A DNA stretch of 32,603 bases, taken from the NCBI RefSeq assembly GCF_900111125.1, contig NZ_FOGE01000040.1, positions 1 through 32,603 of the forward strand, in the 5' to 3' direction. How positions within the stretch are numbered: the first letter of the stretch is position 1; the number at the start of each line of letters is the position of its first letter. The translations under genes were made by a program, and so were the position numbers. Origin of the DNA: Sphingobium sp. YR768. GTDB taxonomy: Bacteria > Pseudomonadota > Alphaproteobacteria > Sphingomonadales > Sphingomonadaceae. The notes beneath the pieces were generated by a model, which saw nothing but the letters and a program-made list of their open reading frames with translations, searched no databases and was not told the origin of the DNA. Shown in pieces: positions 22,867-29,590 of the stretch.

Positions 22867-24024
22867 ATGGCCCTGTACCAACCCTTCCCCAACTATATCT
22901 GGAACCTCTCGGTCGCGATCGCGATGGAGAGCGGCGGGCAAATCGGCGAGATCGTCGACATGTGCCAGCCGATCAAGGATGCCGCCGACAATGACACGGA
23001 CGCCGGTACGCCCATGTTCATGAAGGCATGGGCGGCGATGGGCGACAAGCTGCTGGAACTGGCCGCCGAGGATGAAGACAAGGGTCGCACCTTCTCCGCT
23101 TCCAACAAGCTGGAACGGGCGTCGCTCTACCTGTTCACTGCCGAGCGGATGCAGGGCCACGGCGCACCGGGGCGTAAGGACACCTATACCAAGGCGCGCG
23201 CCGCCTTCGACAGGTCCACGCAACTGGGCAGGCTGAACCGCGAGCGTGTCGAAATCCCACTTGATAGCGGCACCATGCCCGCGCTCTTCACCCGCGCGCC
23301 GGGCGATGGTCGCAAACCCGTGGTGGTCTTTTGTAACGGCCTCGATAGCTGCAAAGAGTTGCTGTACTGGACGCGGTTGCCGCAGGAACTCGCGCGGCGC
23401 GGGATATCGACCCTGTGCGTCGATCAGCCGGGATCGGGCGAGGCGCTGCGGCTTCAGGATATTCCTGTCGATCCGCATAGCGAAAGCTGGGCAAGCAAGG
23501 CGGTCGACTGGCTGGAGCAACAGCCCGAAGTCGATGCCGCGCGCATCGGCATGACTGGCATTTCGCTGGGCGGCCATTTCGCACCACGCGCCGTCGCCTA
23601 CGAACCGCGCTTCGCCAGCGGCGCAGTATGGGGCGCGAACCATAATTGGCGCGAGGTGCAGGACAAGCGCATGGCGCGTGAGGGCGAGAATCCGGTCCCC
23701 CATTATTGGGCGCATGTCCATTGGGCGTTCGGCGCGAAGGATCAGGATGATTTCCTCGCCCGATCAGAGGCCATGAACCTGAACGGCCATATCGACCGGA
23801 TCAAGGTGCCCTTCCTCGTCACCCACGGGGCCAACGACCGGCAGATCAGCCCGGTCTATGCCGATCATCTCTACGACCAACTGGTCAACAGTCCCCGTCG
23901 CGAAAAAGTGATCTTCACCGATCGTGAAGGTGGCGTGGAACATGTCGGCGCGGACAATATGGCCTATGGTCGCGACCTGATTTCCGACTGGTTCGCCGAA
24001 ACGCTAGGCGGACACCCGGCGTGA
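22867..24024 (+). CDS. Alpha/beta hydrolase, FrsA / dihydroxypseudooxynicotine-hydrolase type
   Basis: A 385-residue hydrolase with an extra helical N-terminal cap (about residues 1-130), as in the FrsA/2,6-dihydroxypseudooxynicotine hydrolase group, whose studied member breaks a C-C bond. The core shows VVVFCNGLDSCKE (oxyanion region), DQPGSGEALR, nucleophile Ser233 in GISLGGH, Asp324 (HGANDRQ) and His359 (VEHVGADN). GGAGG lies nine bases before the ATG. Directly after the extradiol dioxygenase it is the obvious candidate to hydrolyse the meta-cleavage product. It does not look like the usual MhpC/BphD hydrolases of such pathways. Substrate unknown. Confidence 0.87.
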   Translation: MALYQPFPNYIWNLSVAIAMESGGQIGEIVDMCQPIKDAADNDTDAGTPMFMKAWAAMGDKLLELAAEDEDKGRTFSASNKLERASLYLFTAERMQGHGAPGRKDTYTKARAAFDRSTQLGRLNRERVEIPLDSGTMPALFTRAPGDGRKPVVVFCNGLDSCKELLYWTRLPQELARRGISTLCVDQPGSGEALRLQDIPVDPHSESWASKAVDWLEQQPEVDAARIGMTGISLGGHFAPRAVAYEPRFASGAVWGANHNWREVQDKRMAREGENPVPHYWAHVHWAFGAKDQDDFLARSEAMNLNGHIDRIKVPFLVTHGANDRQISPVYADHLYDQLVNSPRREKVIFTDREGGVEHVGADNMAYGRDLISDWFAETLGGHPA

Positions 24025-24521
24025 CGGCCGGGATGGAACAGCGTGCGGCGATCGCCACCTATATTGCTAGAGAGGCAATAGTCAGCGCTGTCATAAACGC
24101 CGCGATCGGCGCACTGTTCTTCTATGGCCTGTTCGGTGGCCTAAACGATGTTCCGGTGCCCGGCTGGGGCGGATATGCCTTCGACTTCCTGCCGCAAAGC
24201 GCGGCCGTGACGTTGATGGCCTGCCTCGTCCCCGGTCTGCTGGCGCGGCGCGCCTTGGCGGCCGGGCGCTGGCGCCTGCCGCAGAATGAAGTCCCGGCCC
24301 TTCCCTACCTGCTTCGCCTCGCGGCGCTCAGCGTCGCAGTTGGTCTCATGCTGGGCGGCGGCAGTGCTGCGCTGTGGATCATGAGCGGGATCGTCTCGCT
24401 CGGCCATGCATCGGCGCTGGTAATCAAGATAGTCTATGGCGCGCTGCTGGGCGCCCTCATCACCTCGCGCGTCCTGCGGCACCTTTTGCGTGACACGCTC
24501 TCATCCAAGGATATGAACTAA
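24021..24521 (+). CDS. Small integral membrane protein of the ring-cleavage operon
   Basis: A 166-residue protein I cannot assign to a characterised family. It has about four hydrophobic segments: around residues 16-40 (SAVINAAIGALFFYGLFGGL), 55-75 (AVTLMACLVPGLLA), 93-117 (LAALSVAVGLMLGGGSAALW) and 125-147 (ALVIKIVYGALLGALI). It has no transporter signature and is too small to be a conventional permease. GTG at 24021 overlaps the previous stop (GTGA); ATG at 24033 is possible. Its stop overlaps the cupin start (TAATG). Being inside a translationally coupled catabolic operon, it probably serves the same pathway, for instance in uptake or enzyme anchoring, but that is speculation. Confidence 0.75.
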   Translation: MTAGMEQRAAIATYIAREAIVSAVINAAIGALFFYGLFGGLNDVPVPGWGGYAFDFLPQSAAVTLMACLVPGLLARRALAAGRWRLPQNEVPALPYLLRLAALSVAVGLMLGGGSAALWIMSGIVSLGHASALVIKIVYGALLGALITSRVLRHLLRDTLSSKDMN

Positions 24522-25090
24522 TGGAACCGACTTCTGTCCGCCGCATCGTCACGGGTCATGACGCCGCTGGCCGCGCCATTATCCAAGAGGACGGACCGGT
24601 CTCCCGCGTCCAGCGCATCGGCGGCGACATCGGCCCGATGTTCCACGAAGTCTGGAATACGCAGGCCACCCCCGCGCCGATTGATGCGGCTAGCGAAGAA
24701 CCGGCAGAAAAAGGCATCATTCTCGCACCGCCACAAGGCGGCACACGCCTCCGGATACTCGACATCCCGCCGGAAGGCGATGGTATCCGCACGATGAGCC
24801 CGGAAGAAGCCCGTGCCCATTTCGCCGAAATCGGCGCGGGTGGCGCGTCCGCTCATCATGGCGAAGGTTCCCGTCACGCGCTGATGCACCGTACCGAAAC
24901 CATCGATTATGGCATCGTATTGGACGGCGAATTGGTGCTCATCATGGACGAGGGTGAGACGACAGTGCGGGCGGGCGACATCGTCATCCAGCGCGGCACC
25001 AATCATGGATGGTCCAACCGGTCGAACCGAAATTGCCGCATCGCCTTCATCCTGATCGACGGCCTGTTTGACGACGACTTGAAGCGCTGA
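24521..25090 (+). CDS. Cupin-domain protein of the ring-cleavage operon
   Basis: A 189-residue protein with one C-terminal cupin_2 barrel: HRTETIDYGIVLDGELVLIM then VRAGDIVIQRGTNHGW, where the G-D-x-V-x-x-x-x-x-x-x-H motif gives a possible metal-binding His. The first cupin motif keeps only part of the usual H-x-H...E set (MHRTETIDYG). The N-terminal half (about residues 1-105), with RRIVTGHDAAGRAIIQEDGP, is conserved in a group of small-molecule cupins often found near aromatic degradation genes. It could be an isomerase, decarboxylase or dioxygenase acting on a cleavage product. The reaction is not determinable here. Start and stop are clear; ATG overlaps the upstream stop. Confidence 0.8.
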   Translation: MEPTSVRRIVTGHDAAGRAIIQEDGPVSRVQRIGGDIGPMFHEVWNTQATPAPIDAASEEPAEKGIILAPPQGGTRLRILDIPPEGDGIRTMSPEEARAHFAEIGAGGASAHHGEGSRHALMHRTETIDYGIVLDGELVLIMDEGETTVRAGDIVIQRGTNHGWSNRSNRNCRIAFILIDGLFDDDLKR

Positions 25091-25152
25091 ACGCAAAAGC
25101 CATTCGTTCAGGCCGGGCAGATATCTCGGTTCAAGATTGAAGGAAATTCCAG

Positions 25153-26118
25153 ATGCGCTTTGCAACGCGCGTAAACAACTCGGCTGACGGCGAATTACTG
25201 CTCGTGTCGGCAGACGATCTGCGCGGCCTTCCGCTCGGGCCGCGCTGGCCGAACCTCCTCGGCGCGCTCGGCGCATGGCCGGCGATGATGGCGGATGCGG
25301 TCGCGATATCCGAACGACTGGAACAGGGCGAAGGAGAGCCACTCGATCCTGCGACACTGCGCGCGCCGCTGCCGCGCACATGGCAGTGGCTCGACGGATC
25401 GGCTTTCCCCACCCATGGCGACCTGATGCAGAAGGCCTTCCGATTGCCGCCGATCGAAACCGACAAACCTCTTATGTATCAGGGGATGAGCCACAGCTTC
25501 TTGGGTGGACGGGACGACGTCCCCTTCCCCACCGAAAACGACTGGATCGATTTCGAGGGCGAATATGCCGTTGTGACCGACGATGTTCCGATGGGATGCA
25601 GCGCGGATGAGGCGCTGGACCATGTTCGCCTCGTCATGCTGATCAACGACTGGTCGTTGCGGGCGGTGGCACCTGCCGAAATGAAGACGGGTTTCGGTTG
25701 GGTGCAGGCAAAGCCAGCATGCAGCGCGGCGCCCTTTGCCGTGACACCGGATGAACTGGGAGATCAATGGCGCAACGGGCGCGTGTGCCTGCCGCTCCAT
25801 GTCGAGATAAACGGGACATGGTTCGGCAATCCTGATGGCGAGGCGATGGCGTACGGGTTTCACGAACTGATCGCCCATGCAGCGCGTACCCGCAGCTTGT
25901 GCGCCGGTACGATCATTGGATCGGGCACCGTGTCCAACGCGGATTATGCCACCGTCGGGTCAACCTGCATATCCGAACGGCGGGCGATCGAAATGATCTC
26001 TAATGGCCAGCCTCGTACCGAATTCCTGCGCTCTGGCGACTTTGTTCACATGAGCGCTGGATTAGATCGCAACCTTTTCGGCAGCATCGCACAACGAGTC
26101 GTGCAATATGATCGCTAA
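25153..26118 (+). CDS. Fumarylacetoacetate hydrolase-family protein
   Basis: A 321-residue enzyme of the FAH superfamily, which hydrolyses or decarboxylates acylpyruvates and related beta-diketo acids using Mg or Mn. The C-terminal catalytic domain has the ligand set Glu135 and Glu137 (DFEGEYAVV) and Asp166 (INDWSLR), followed by the family pattern KPACSAAPFAVTPDEL, IGSGTVSN and FLRSGDFVHM. The N-terminal 100 residues are a family-typical lid. AAGGAA precedes the ATG by eight bases. It is separated from the cupin by 62 bp but in the same direction, so probably the last gene of the operon, giving central-metabolism products such as pyruvate or fumarate. Its TAA stop is exactly where a MITE-like repeat begins. 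Confidence 0.9.
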   Translation: MRFATRVNNSADGELLLVSADDLRGLPLGPRWPNLLGALGAWPAMMADAVAISERLEQGEGEPLDPATLRAPLPRTWQWLDGSAFPTHGDLMQKAFRLPPIETDKPLMYQGMSHSFLGGRDDVPFPTENDWIDFEGEYAVVTDDVPMGCSADEALDHVRLVMLINDWSLRAVAPAEMKTGFGWVQAKPACSAAPFAVTPDELGDQWRNGRVCLPLHVEINGTWFGNPDGEAMAYGFHELIAHAARTRSLCAGTIIGSGTVSNADYATVGSTCISERRAIEMISNGQPRTEFLRSGDFVHMSAGLDRNLFGSIAQRVVQYDR

Positions 26119-26190
26119 GAGACCGTTTGAAAAATGCGCGAAAGAGCGCATTTTTGTAGCCGCACCAAAGGCGCATTTCCAAACAGACTC
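26119..26190. repeat. MITE-like element, 72 bp, TAA-flanked, with terminator-like hairpin
   Basis: Terminal inverted repeats GAGACCGTTTGAAAAATGCG (left) and GAGTCTGTTTGGAAATGCGC (right end read on the minus strand) enclose 72 bp. TAA stands on both sides (26116-26118 and 26191-26193), fitting a 3-bp target duplication; the left TAA is the stop codon of the FAH-family gene. Inside, AAAAATGCGC-GAAAGA-GCGCATTTTT forms a perfect 10-bp hairpin ending in T5, a plausible intrinsic terminator for the operon. The same ends recur at 29430-29590. Confidence 0.75.
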
Positions 26191-26225
26191 TAACCACTAT
26201 ATCTAATCATAAGGCTATAACTGCG

Positions 26226-26981
26226 TTACGCGACAAATTTGCTATTAGCTCCCAAGCGTCGACGTTTGTCGACAATATCCTGTTTGGCCTTTTCGATAAG
26301 TTCGAGTTCCGTGACGATCAACAGATCTTCTGACACACGCCTCAGATGATCGCGCATAGCGGCTCTAGCCAGATCAGCGTCTCGTGCTTCCAAAGCATCG
26401 AATATGCGCCTATGCTCATGTGGTCTTGGTGTAATGCCACTTTGTCGCGCTTGCGCAAACATGTGACGGCACAAGGGTGAAGTGTCACGCAAGTCCCATA
26501 ATTGCTCGATCGATTGTTCGACAAGGCTATTCCTGGTGCCCTGTGCAATCGCGAGATGGAATTGCCTGTCAAGCGCAAGTTCATCAGCTGAAATCGGGTC
26601 AACCGACTCCATTTTACTTAATATGCCTCCCAACCGACGCAATTCACTATCGGTCATGACGATAGCCGCCAATGCAGCAGCTTCGCCCTCGAACATGATA
26701 CGGGCCTCGATAAGTTCAAATGCGCCGACGTCAAGTTCCGCGGCCGTGCCATCTGTAGATGATGAACCCAAGACATATACACCCGATCCGTGCTTAACCT
26801 CTACAAGGTTACGAATTTCCAACGCTATAATGGCTTCTCGCACGGTGGGTCGACTGACATCAAACTGCTCTGCCAGTTCCCTCTCAGGTGGTAGTCTCGT
26901 GCCCTTGGGATAGATGCCATCCTCTATATCCTGCTCGATCCGCTGAGCCACATTCTGATACAATTTCTTTCGTACGGTCAT
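26226..26981 (-). CDS. GntR-family regulator, FadR subfamily (ExuR/UxuR-like)
   Basis: A 251-residue transcription factor. The N-terminal winged HTH (about residues 5-75) reads LYQNVAQRIEQDIEDGIYPK, then GTRLPPERELAEQFDVSRPT, VREAIIALE and VEVKHGSGVYVL. This is strikingly like the N-terminus of E. coli ExuR/UxuR. The C-terminal helical FCD effector domain has the metal/effector His pattern D-x-x-F-H-x-A-I-A, then R-x-x-x-x-x-E-H-x-x-I and a D-A-L-E-A-R-D motif. The start is taken at 26981 where homology begins; an in-frame frame extends upstream but enters IS sequence. Although next to the ring-cleavage operon, its type suggests control of the hexuronate genes. That link is inferred. Confidence 0.87.
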   Translation of the reverse strand: MTVRKKLYQNVAQRIEQDIEDGIYPKGTRLPPERELAEQFDVSRPTVREAIIALEIRNLVEVKHGSGVYVLGSSSTDGTAAELDVGAFELIEARIMFEGEAAALAAIVMTDSELRRLGGILSKMESVDPISADELALDRQFHLAIAQGTRNSLVEQSIEQLWDLRDTSPLCRHMFAQARQSGITPRPHEHRRIFDALEARDADLARAAMRDHLRRVSEDLLIVTELELIEKAKQDIVDKRRRLGANSKFVA

Positions 26982-27121
26982 AGCTTCAGAAATGTCATAA
27001 GGTAGGCCGACAAGCAAGTTTCCTTGCCAAATGGTCATGCAACTAATTTTGATTTGGTCGAGTATCGGCTGCGACTTTTGACATGCAGAACTGCGGACAC
27101 AGGCAAAACCGATGCGAGCGC

Positions 27122-27160
27122 AACCAACCTGCGGATTAGCGCTAATCGGAGAGGTTGGTT
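27122..27160. promoter_or_regulatory. Large nested palindrome upstream of the GntR gene
   Basis: A perfect 14-bp palindrome GATTAGCGCTAATC (27134-27147) is enclosed by AACCAACCT (27122-27130) and its complement AGGTTGGTT (27152-27160), off centre by one base. It lies about 140 bases upstream of the GntR start and seven bases before the IS5 target site. It could be an operator, or the end of something cut by the IS. Confidence 0.55.
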
Positions 27161-27170
27161 TGTGCACTAG

Positions 27171-27989
27171 GGATTGTGTGGATTCGGGATTCCCATTTGT
27201 CGAACGATGTGCTTCATACTCCGGATGGATCGCTTCGTACTGACCGACGCCCAATGGGCGAAGCTGGAGCCACATTGCCTGGGCAAGCCGACTGATGCTG
27301 GGCGCAGCGGCAGGAACAACCGTCTGTTTTTGGAGGCGGTGCTTTGGATCGTGCGGACAGGCAGTCCATGGCGTGACTTGCCGTCGATGTTTGGCAATTG
27401 GAGCACGGCATTCCGGCGGTTTCGCGATTGGCGTGAAGCCGATGTTTTCAAGCGGCTTTTTGATGCCTTGTCGGATGAACCCGACATGGAATACGCCATG
27501 GTTGATGCCACCATCGTCAAGGTTCACCGCCATGGTCAGGGCGCAAAAGGGGGACTCAGAGCCAGGCCATTGGTCGCTCCAAAGGTGGAATGACGACCAA
27601 GATTCTGGCGCTCACCGACGCCCTGGGCAATCTCGTACGCTTCGAGCTGCTACCGGGCAACCGTTACGATACTATCGGCGTTGCCCCGCTGATCGACGGG
27701 ATCAGCTTCGGCGCCCTGCTTGGCGACAAAGCTTATGATTCTAACTGGATCGTCGAGGAACTCGATCAGCGCGGCGCAAAGGTCGTGATTTCTCAGCATC
27801 CGGGTCGCGCCCAGAAGATCAAAATTGACGCCGAAATGTACAAATGGCGCCACCTTGTCGAAAACTCCTTTTGCAAACTCAAAGAGTTCAAGCGAATCGC
27901 CATGCGCGCCTGCAAAACAGACCGAAGCTTCTCAGCTATGATCTATCTCGCCGCTGGCGTCATCAACTCTCGATGAATCCCCACAATCC
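27171..27989 (+). mobile_element. Complete IS5-family insertion sequence (IS427-like group)
   Basis: An 819-bp element with ends GGATTGTGTGGATTC (27171-27185) and GAATCCCCACAATCC (27975-27989), a 15-bp inverted repeat with one mismatch. CTAG occurs directly on both sides (27167-27170 and 27990-27993), fitting a 4-bp target duplication. It carries one two-frame transposase. All parts look intact, so it may be active. It inserted into IS3-related or intergenic sequence between the GntR regulator and the IS3 remnant. Confidence 0.88.
27225..27976 (+). CDS. IS5-family transposase made by -1 frameshifting
   Basis: Two overlapping frames encode one transposase. OrfA (27225-27593) has the DUF4096-type N-terminus (MDRFVLTDAQWAKLEPHCLG, then FLEAVLWIVRTGSPWRDLP) and the first catalytic Asp in MVDATIVKVHRHGQGAKGG. 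OrfB (to 27976) has TKILALTDALGNLVRFELLP, the second Asp in LLGDKAYDS, and the Glu in VENSFCKLKEFKRIA. The frames join at A-AAA-GGG (27545-27551), a canonical slippery heptamer read in phase. A -1 shift gives AKGGTQSQAIGRSKGGMTTK, the usual family sequence. OrfB also has ATG at 27590 overlapping the OrfA stop. ATG at 27225 is taken as start. Confidence 0.9.
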
Positions 27990-28048
27990 CTAGCTGGTAT
28001 CCAGGCGGAGGATGTGATCTGCCCACACCAAGTGGACCGATTGGAATA

Positions 28049-28243
28049 TTAGTGGATTAATCCCATCGCCGCCATATGCGGACGGAGGTGGAGCGAACCG
28101 GAAGCCGGATATGGCGGTGTCGCCGTTTCTGGTGCCGGTGGTCGATAGCCCAGGCTGCTATGCGGGCGGACGGTGTTGTAATACCGCCGCCAGGCTTCGA
28201 TCAGCACTTTGGCCTCGGCGAGGCTGTAGAAGATCTCGCCGGC
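28049..28243 (-). pseudogene. IS3-family OrfB C-terminal fragment
   Basis: Minus-strand GEIFYSLAEAKVLIEAWRRY, then YNTVRPHSSLGYRPPAPET, is the C-terminal end of an IS3-type OrfB integrase, ending at a TAA at 28049-28051. Upstream of GEIF (near 28243) the sequence departs from the family, which normally reads RDELLNGEIF, so all catalytic parts are missing. The IS5 element inserted 55 bp beyond its 3' end. Confidence 0.8.
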
Positions 28244-28502
28244 TGGCACCTTGCCACCCGACGTCCTCCGAAAATTAACGGATCATATTCTTCGCGCTGA
28301 CCTCGTTACGACCGTCCATCAACGCCGTCCGCCAGTTCAGGTTTCTACGCTTAACGGCTCACCGATTACGCTGGGCGCAGCGCTTTTACCCATTCATGCT
28401 CTGTCCGCAGAAGCCTGAACGCTCTTTTGATGCTCGGGAACGTCAACGCACTGTCATGCAGCCATGGCAGGACGGGTCGCCCAGACGATGGAGACCTGAC
28501 CC
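28244..28502. other. Region without a recognised gene
   Basis: About 260 bases between the IS3 fragment and the polyphosphate kinase. No frame shows family likeness. The kinase promoter should lie here; GGAG at 28494-28497 is the only likely ribosome site. The IS3-proximal part may be leftover mobile DNA. Confidence 0.5.
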
Positions 28503-29429
28503 TTGACCGACTCCTTTGCCGCTTCGTCCGCCTTTGACATGGACCGCATCAAGGCGGAGATCGCCGACAGTTTCGATGAGGAACTGGAAATGGAGATCGA
28601 CGAAAGCCGACTGGAGGAAATGCTGGACGACTTGGCCGATCATCCCGATCGCGAACAGTTCGACCGACGCATCTATTTCCGCGAGCTTTTCCGGCTTCAG
28701 CATGAACTGGTGCGATTGCAGGACTGGGTGGTCCATAAGGGGCTGCGCGTCGTCGTCCTGTTCGAGGGACGCGATTCAGCGGGCAAGGGTGGTGCGATCA
28801 AGCGGATCACCCAAAGGCTCAATCCGCGCGTCTGTCGCGTCGCCGCCCTCCCCGCCCCCAATGGTCGCGAGCGGACTCAATGGTATTTCCAGCGCTATGT
28901 CGCGCATCTGCCGGCGGCGGGCGAAATGGTGCTGTTCGATCGCAGCTGGTATAATCGCGCAGGCGTCGAGCGGGTGATGGGCTTCTGCACCGAGGAGGAG
29001 GTGGAGGAATTTTTCCGTTCCGTCCCCGAATTCGAACGGATGCTGGTCCGTTCGGGCATCATCCTGATCAAATACTGGTTTTCGATCACCGATGAGGAGC
29101 AGCAGTTCCGATTCAACATGCGCATTCACGATCCACTGAAACAGTGGAAACTGTCGCCGATGGACGTGGAATCGCGCCGCCGCTGGGAAGATTATACCCG
29201 CGCCAAGGAAGCGATGCTGGAGCGGACCCATATCGAAGAGGCGCCCTGGTGGGTGGTCGAGGCGGTCGACAAGAAGCGGGCACGGCTGAACTGCATCGCC
29301 CATCTGCTAGACCAGATCCCTTATGAGGATGTGCCCAAGACCCAGGTCGTGCTGCCCGATCGCGAACGCCATGCCGACTATTCCCGCCATCCCGTTCCGA
29401 CGGACATGTATGTGCCGGACCGCTTCTAA
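28503..29429 (+). CDS. ppk2: Polyphosphate kinase 2 family protein
   Basis: A 308-residue PPK2 kinase that transfers phosphate between polyphosphate and nucleotides. Core motifs: Walker A GRDSAGKGG (from residue 89, Lys95), ITQRLNPRVCRVAALPAP, ERTQWYFQRYV, Walker B FDRSWYNRAGVE (Asp146, Arg147), the lid region with VRSGIILIKYWFSIT and the end block EAPWWVVEAVDKKRARLN. It looks like a one-domain PPK2 class I enzyme, with an acidic N-terminal extension of about 40 residues. The start is TTG at 28503 with GGAG upstream; an in-frame ATG at 28539 would shorten it by 12 residues. It converges on the CorA/Pit genes; phosphate transport and polyphosphate handling are thus side by side. Which nucleotide it prefers cannot be read. 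Confidence 0.92.
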   Translation: MTDSFAASSAFDMDRIKAEIADSFDEELEMEIDESRLEEMLDDLADHPDREQFDRRIYFRELFRLQHELVRLQDWVVHKGLRVVVLFEGRDSAGKGGAIKRITQRLNPRVCRVAALPAPNGRERTQWYFQRYVAHLPAAGEMVLFDRSWYNRAGVERVMGFCTEEEVEEFFRSVPEFERMLVRSGIILIKYWFSITDEEQQFRFNMRIHDPLKQWKLSPMDVESRRRWEDYTRAKEAMLERTHIEEAPWWVVEAVDKKRARLNCIAHLLDQIPYEDVPKTQVVLPDRERHADYSRHPVPTDMYVPDRF

Positions 29430-29590
29430 GAGACCGTTTGAAAATGGATACGGGTCGGTCTGACGGTGCTTTTGCGCGCTGGCTGCGTTGCGATCTTGCC
29501 ATGATGTCCCGGCATCGTAGCTGCGATCGCGCCTTGCCAGCACGCAAAATCCCTCGCCAGCCCTCAGCCGTACCATTCTCAAACGGTCTC
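29430..29590. repeat. MITE-like element, 161 bp, TAA-flanked
   Basis: Left end GAGACCGTTTGAAAATGG and right end (minus strand) GAGACCGTTTGAGAATGG form an 18-bp terminal inverted repeat with one mismatch. TAA flanks both sides (29427-29429 and 29591-29593); the left one is the ppk2 stop. No coding capacity is present. The ends match those of the 72-bp element at 26119. The TNA duplication and end sequence suggest mobilisation by an IS5-family transposase; this is inference. Confidence 0.8.

Noticed and set aside
26982..27533. N-terminal extension of the GntR frame
   Set aside because: The upstream part crosses the IS5 element end and has no family likeness; the winged HTH begins right after 26981.
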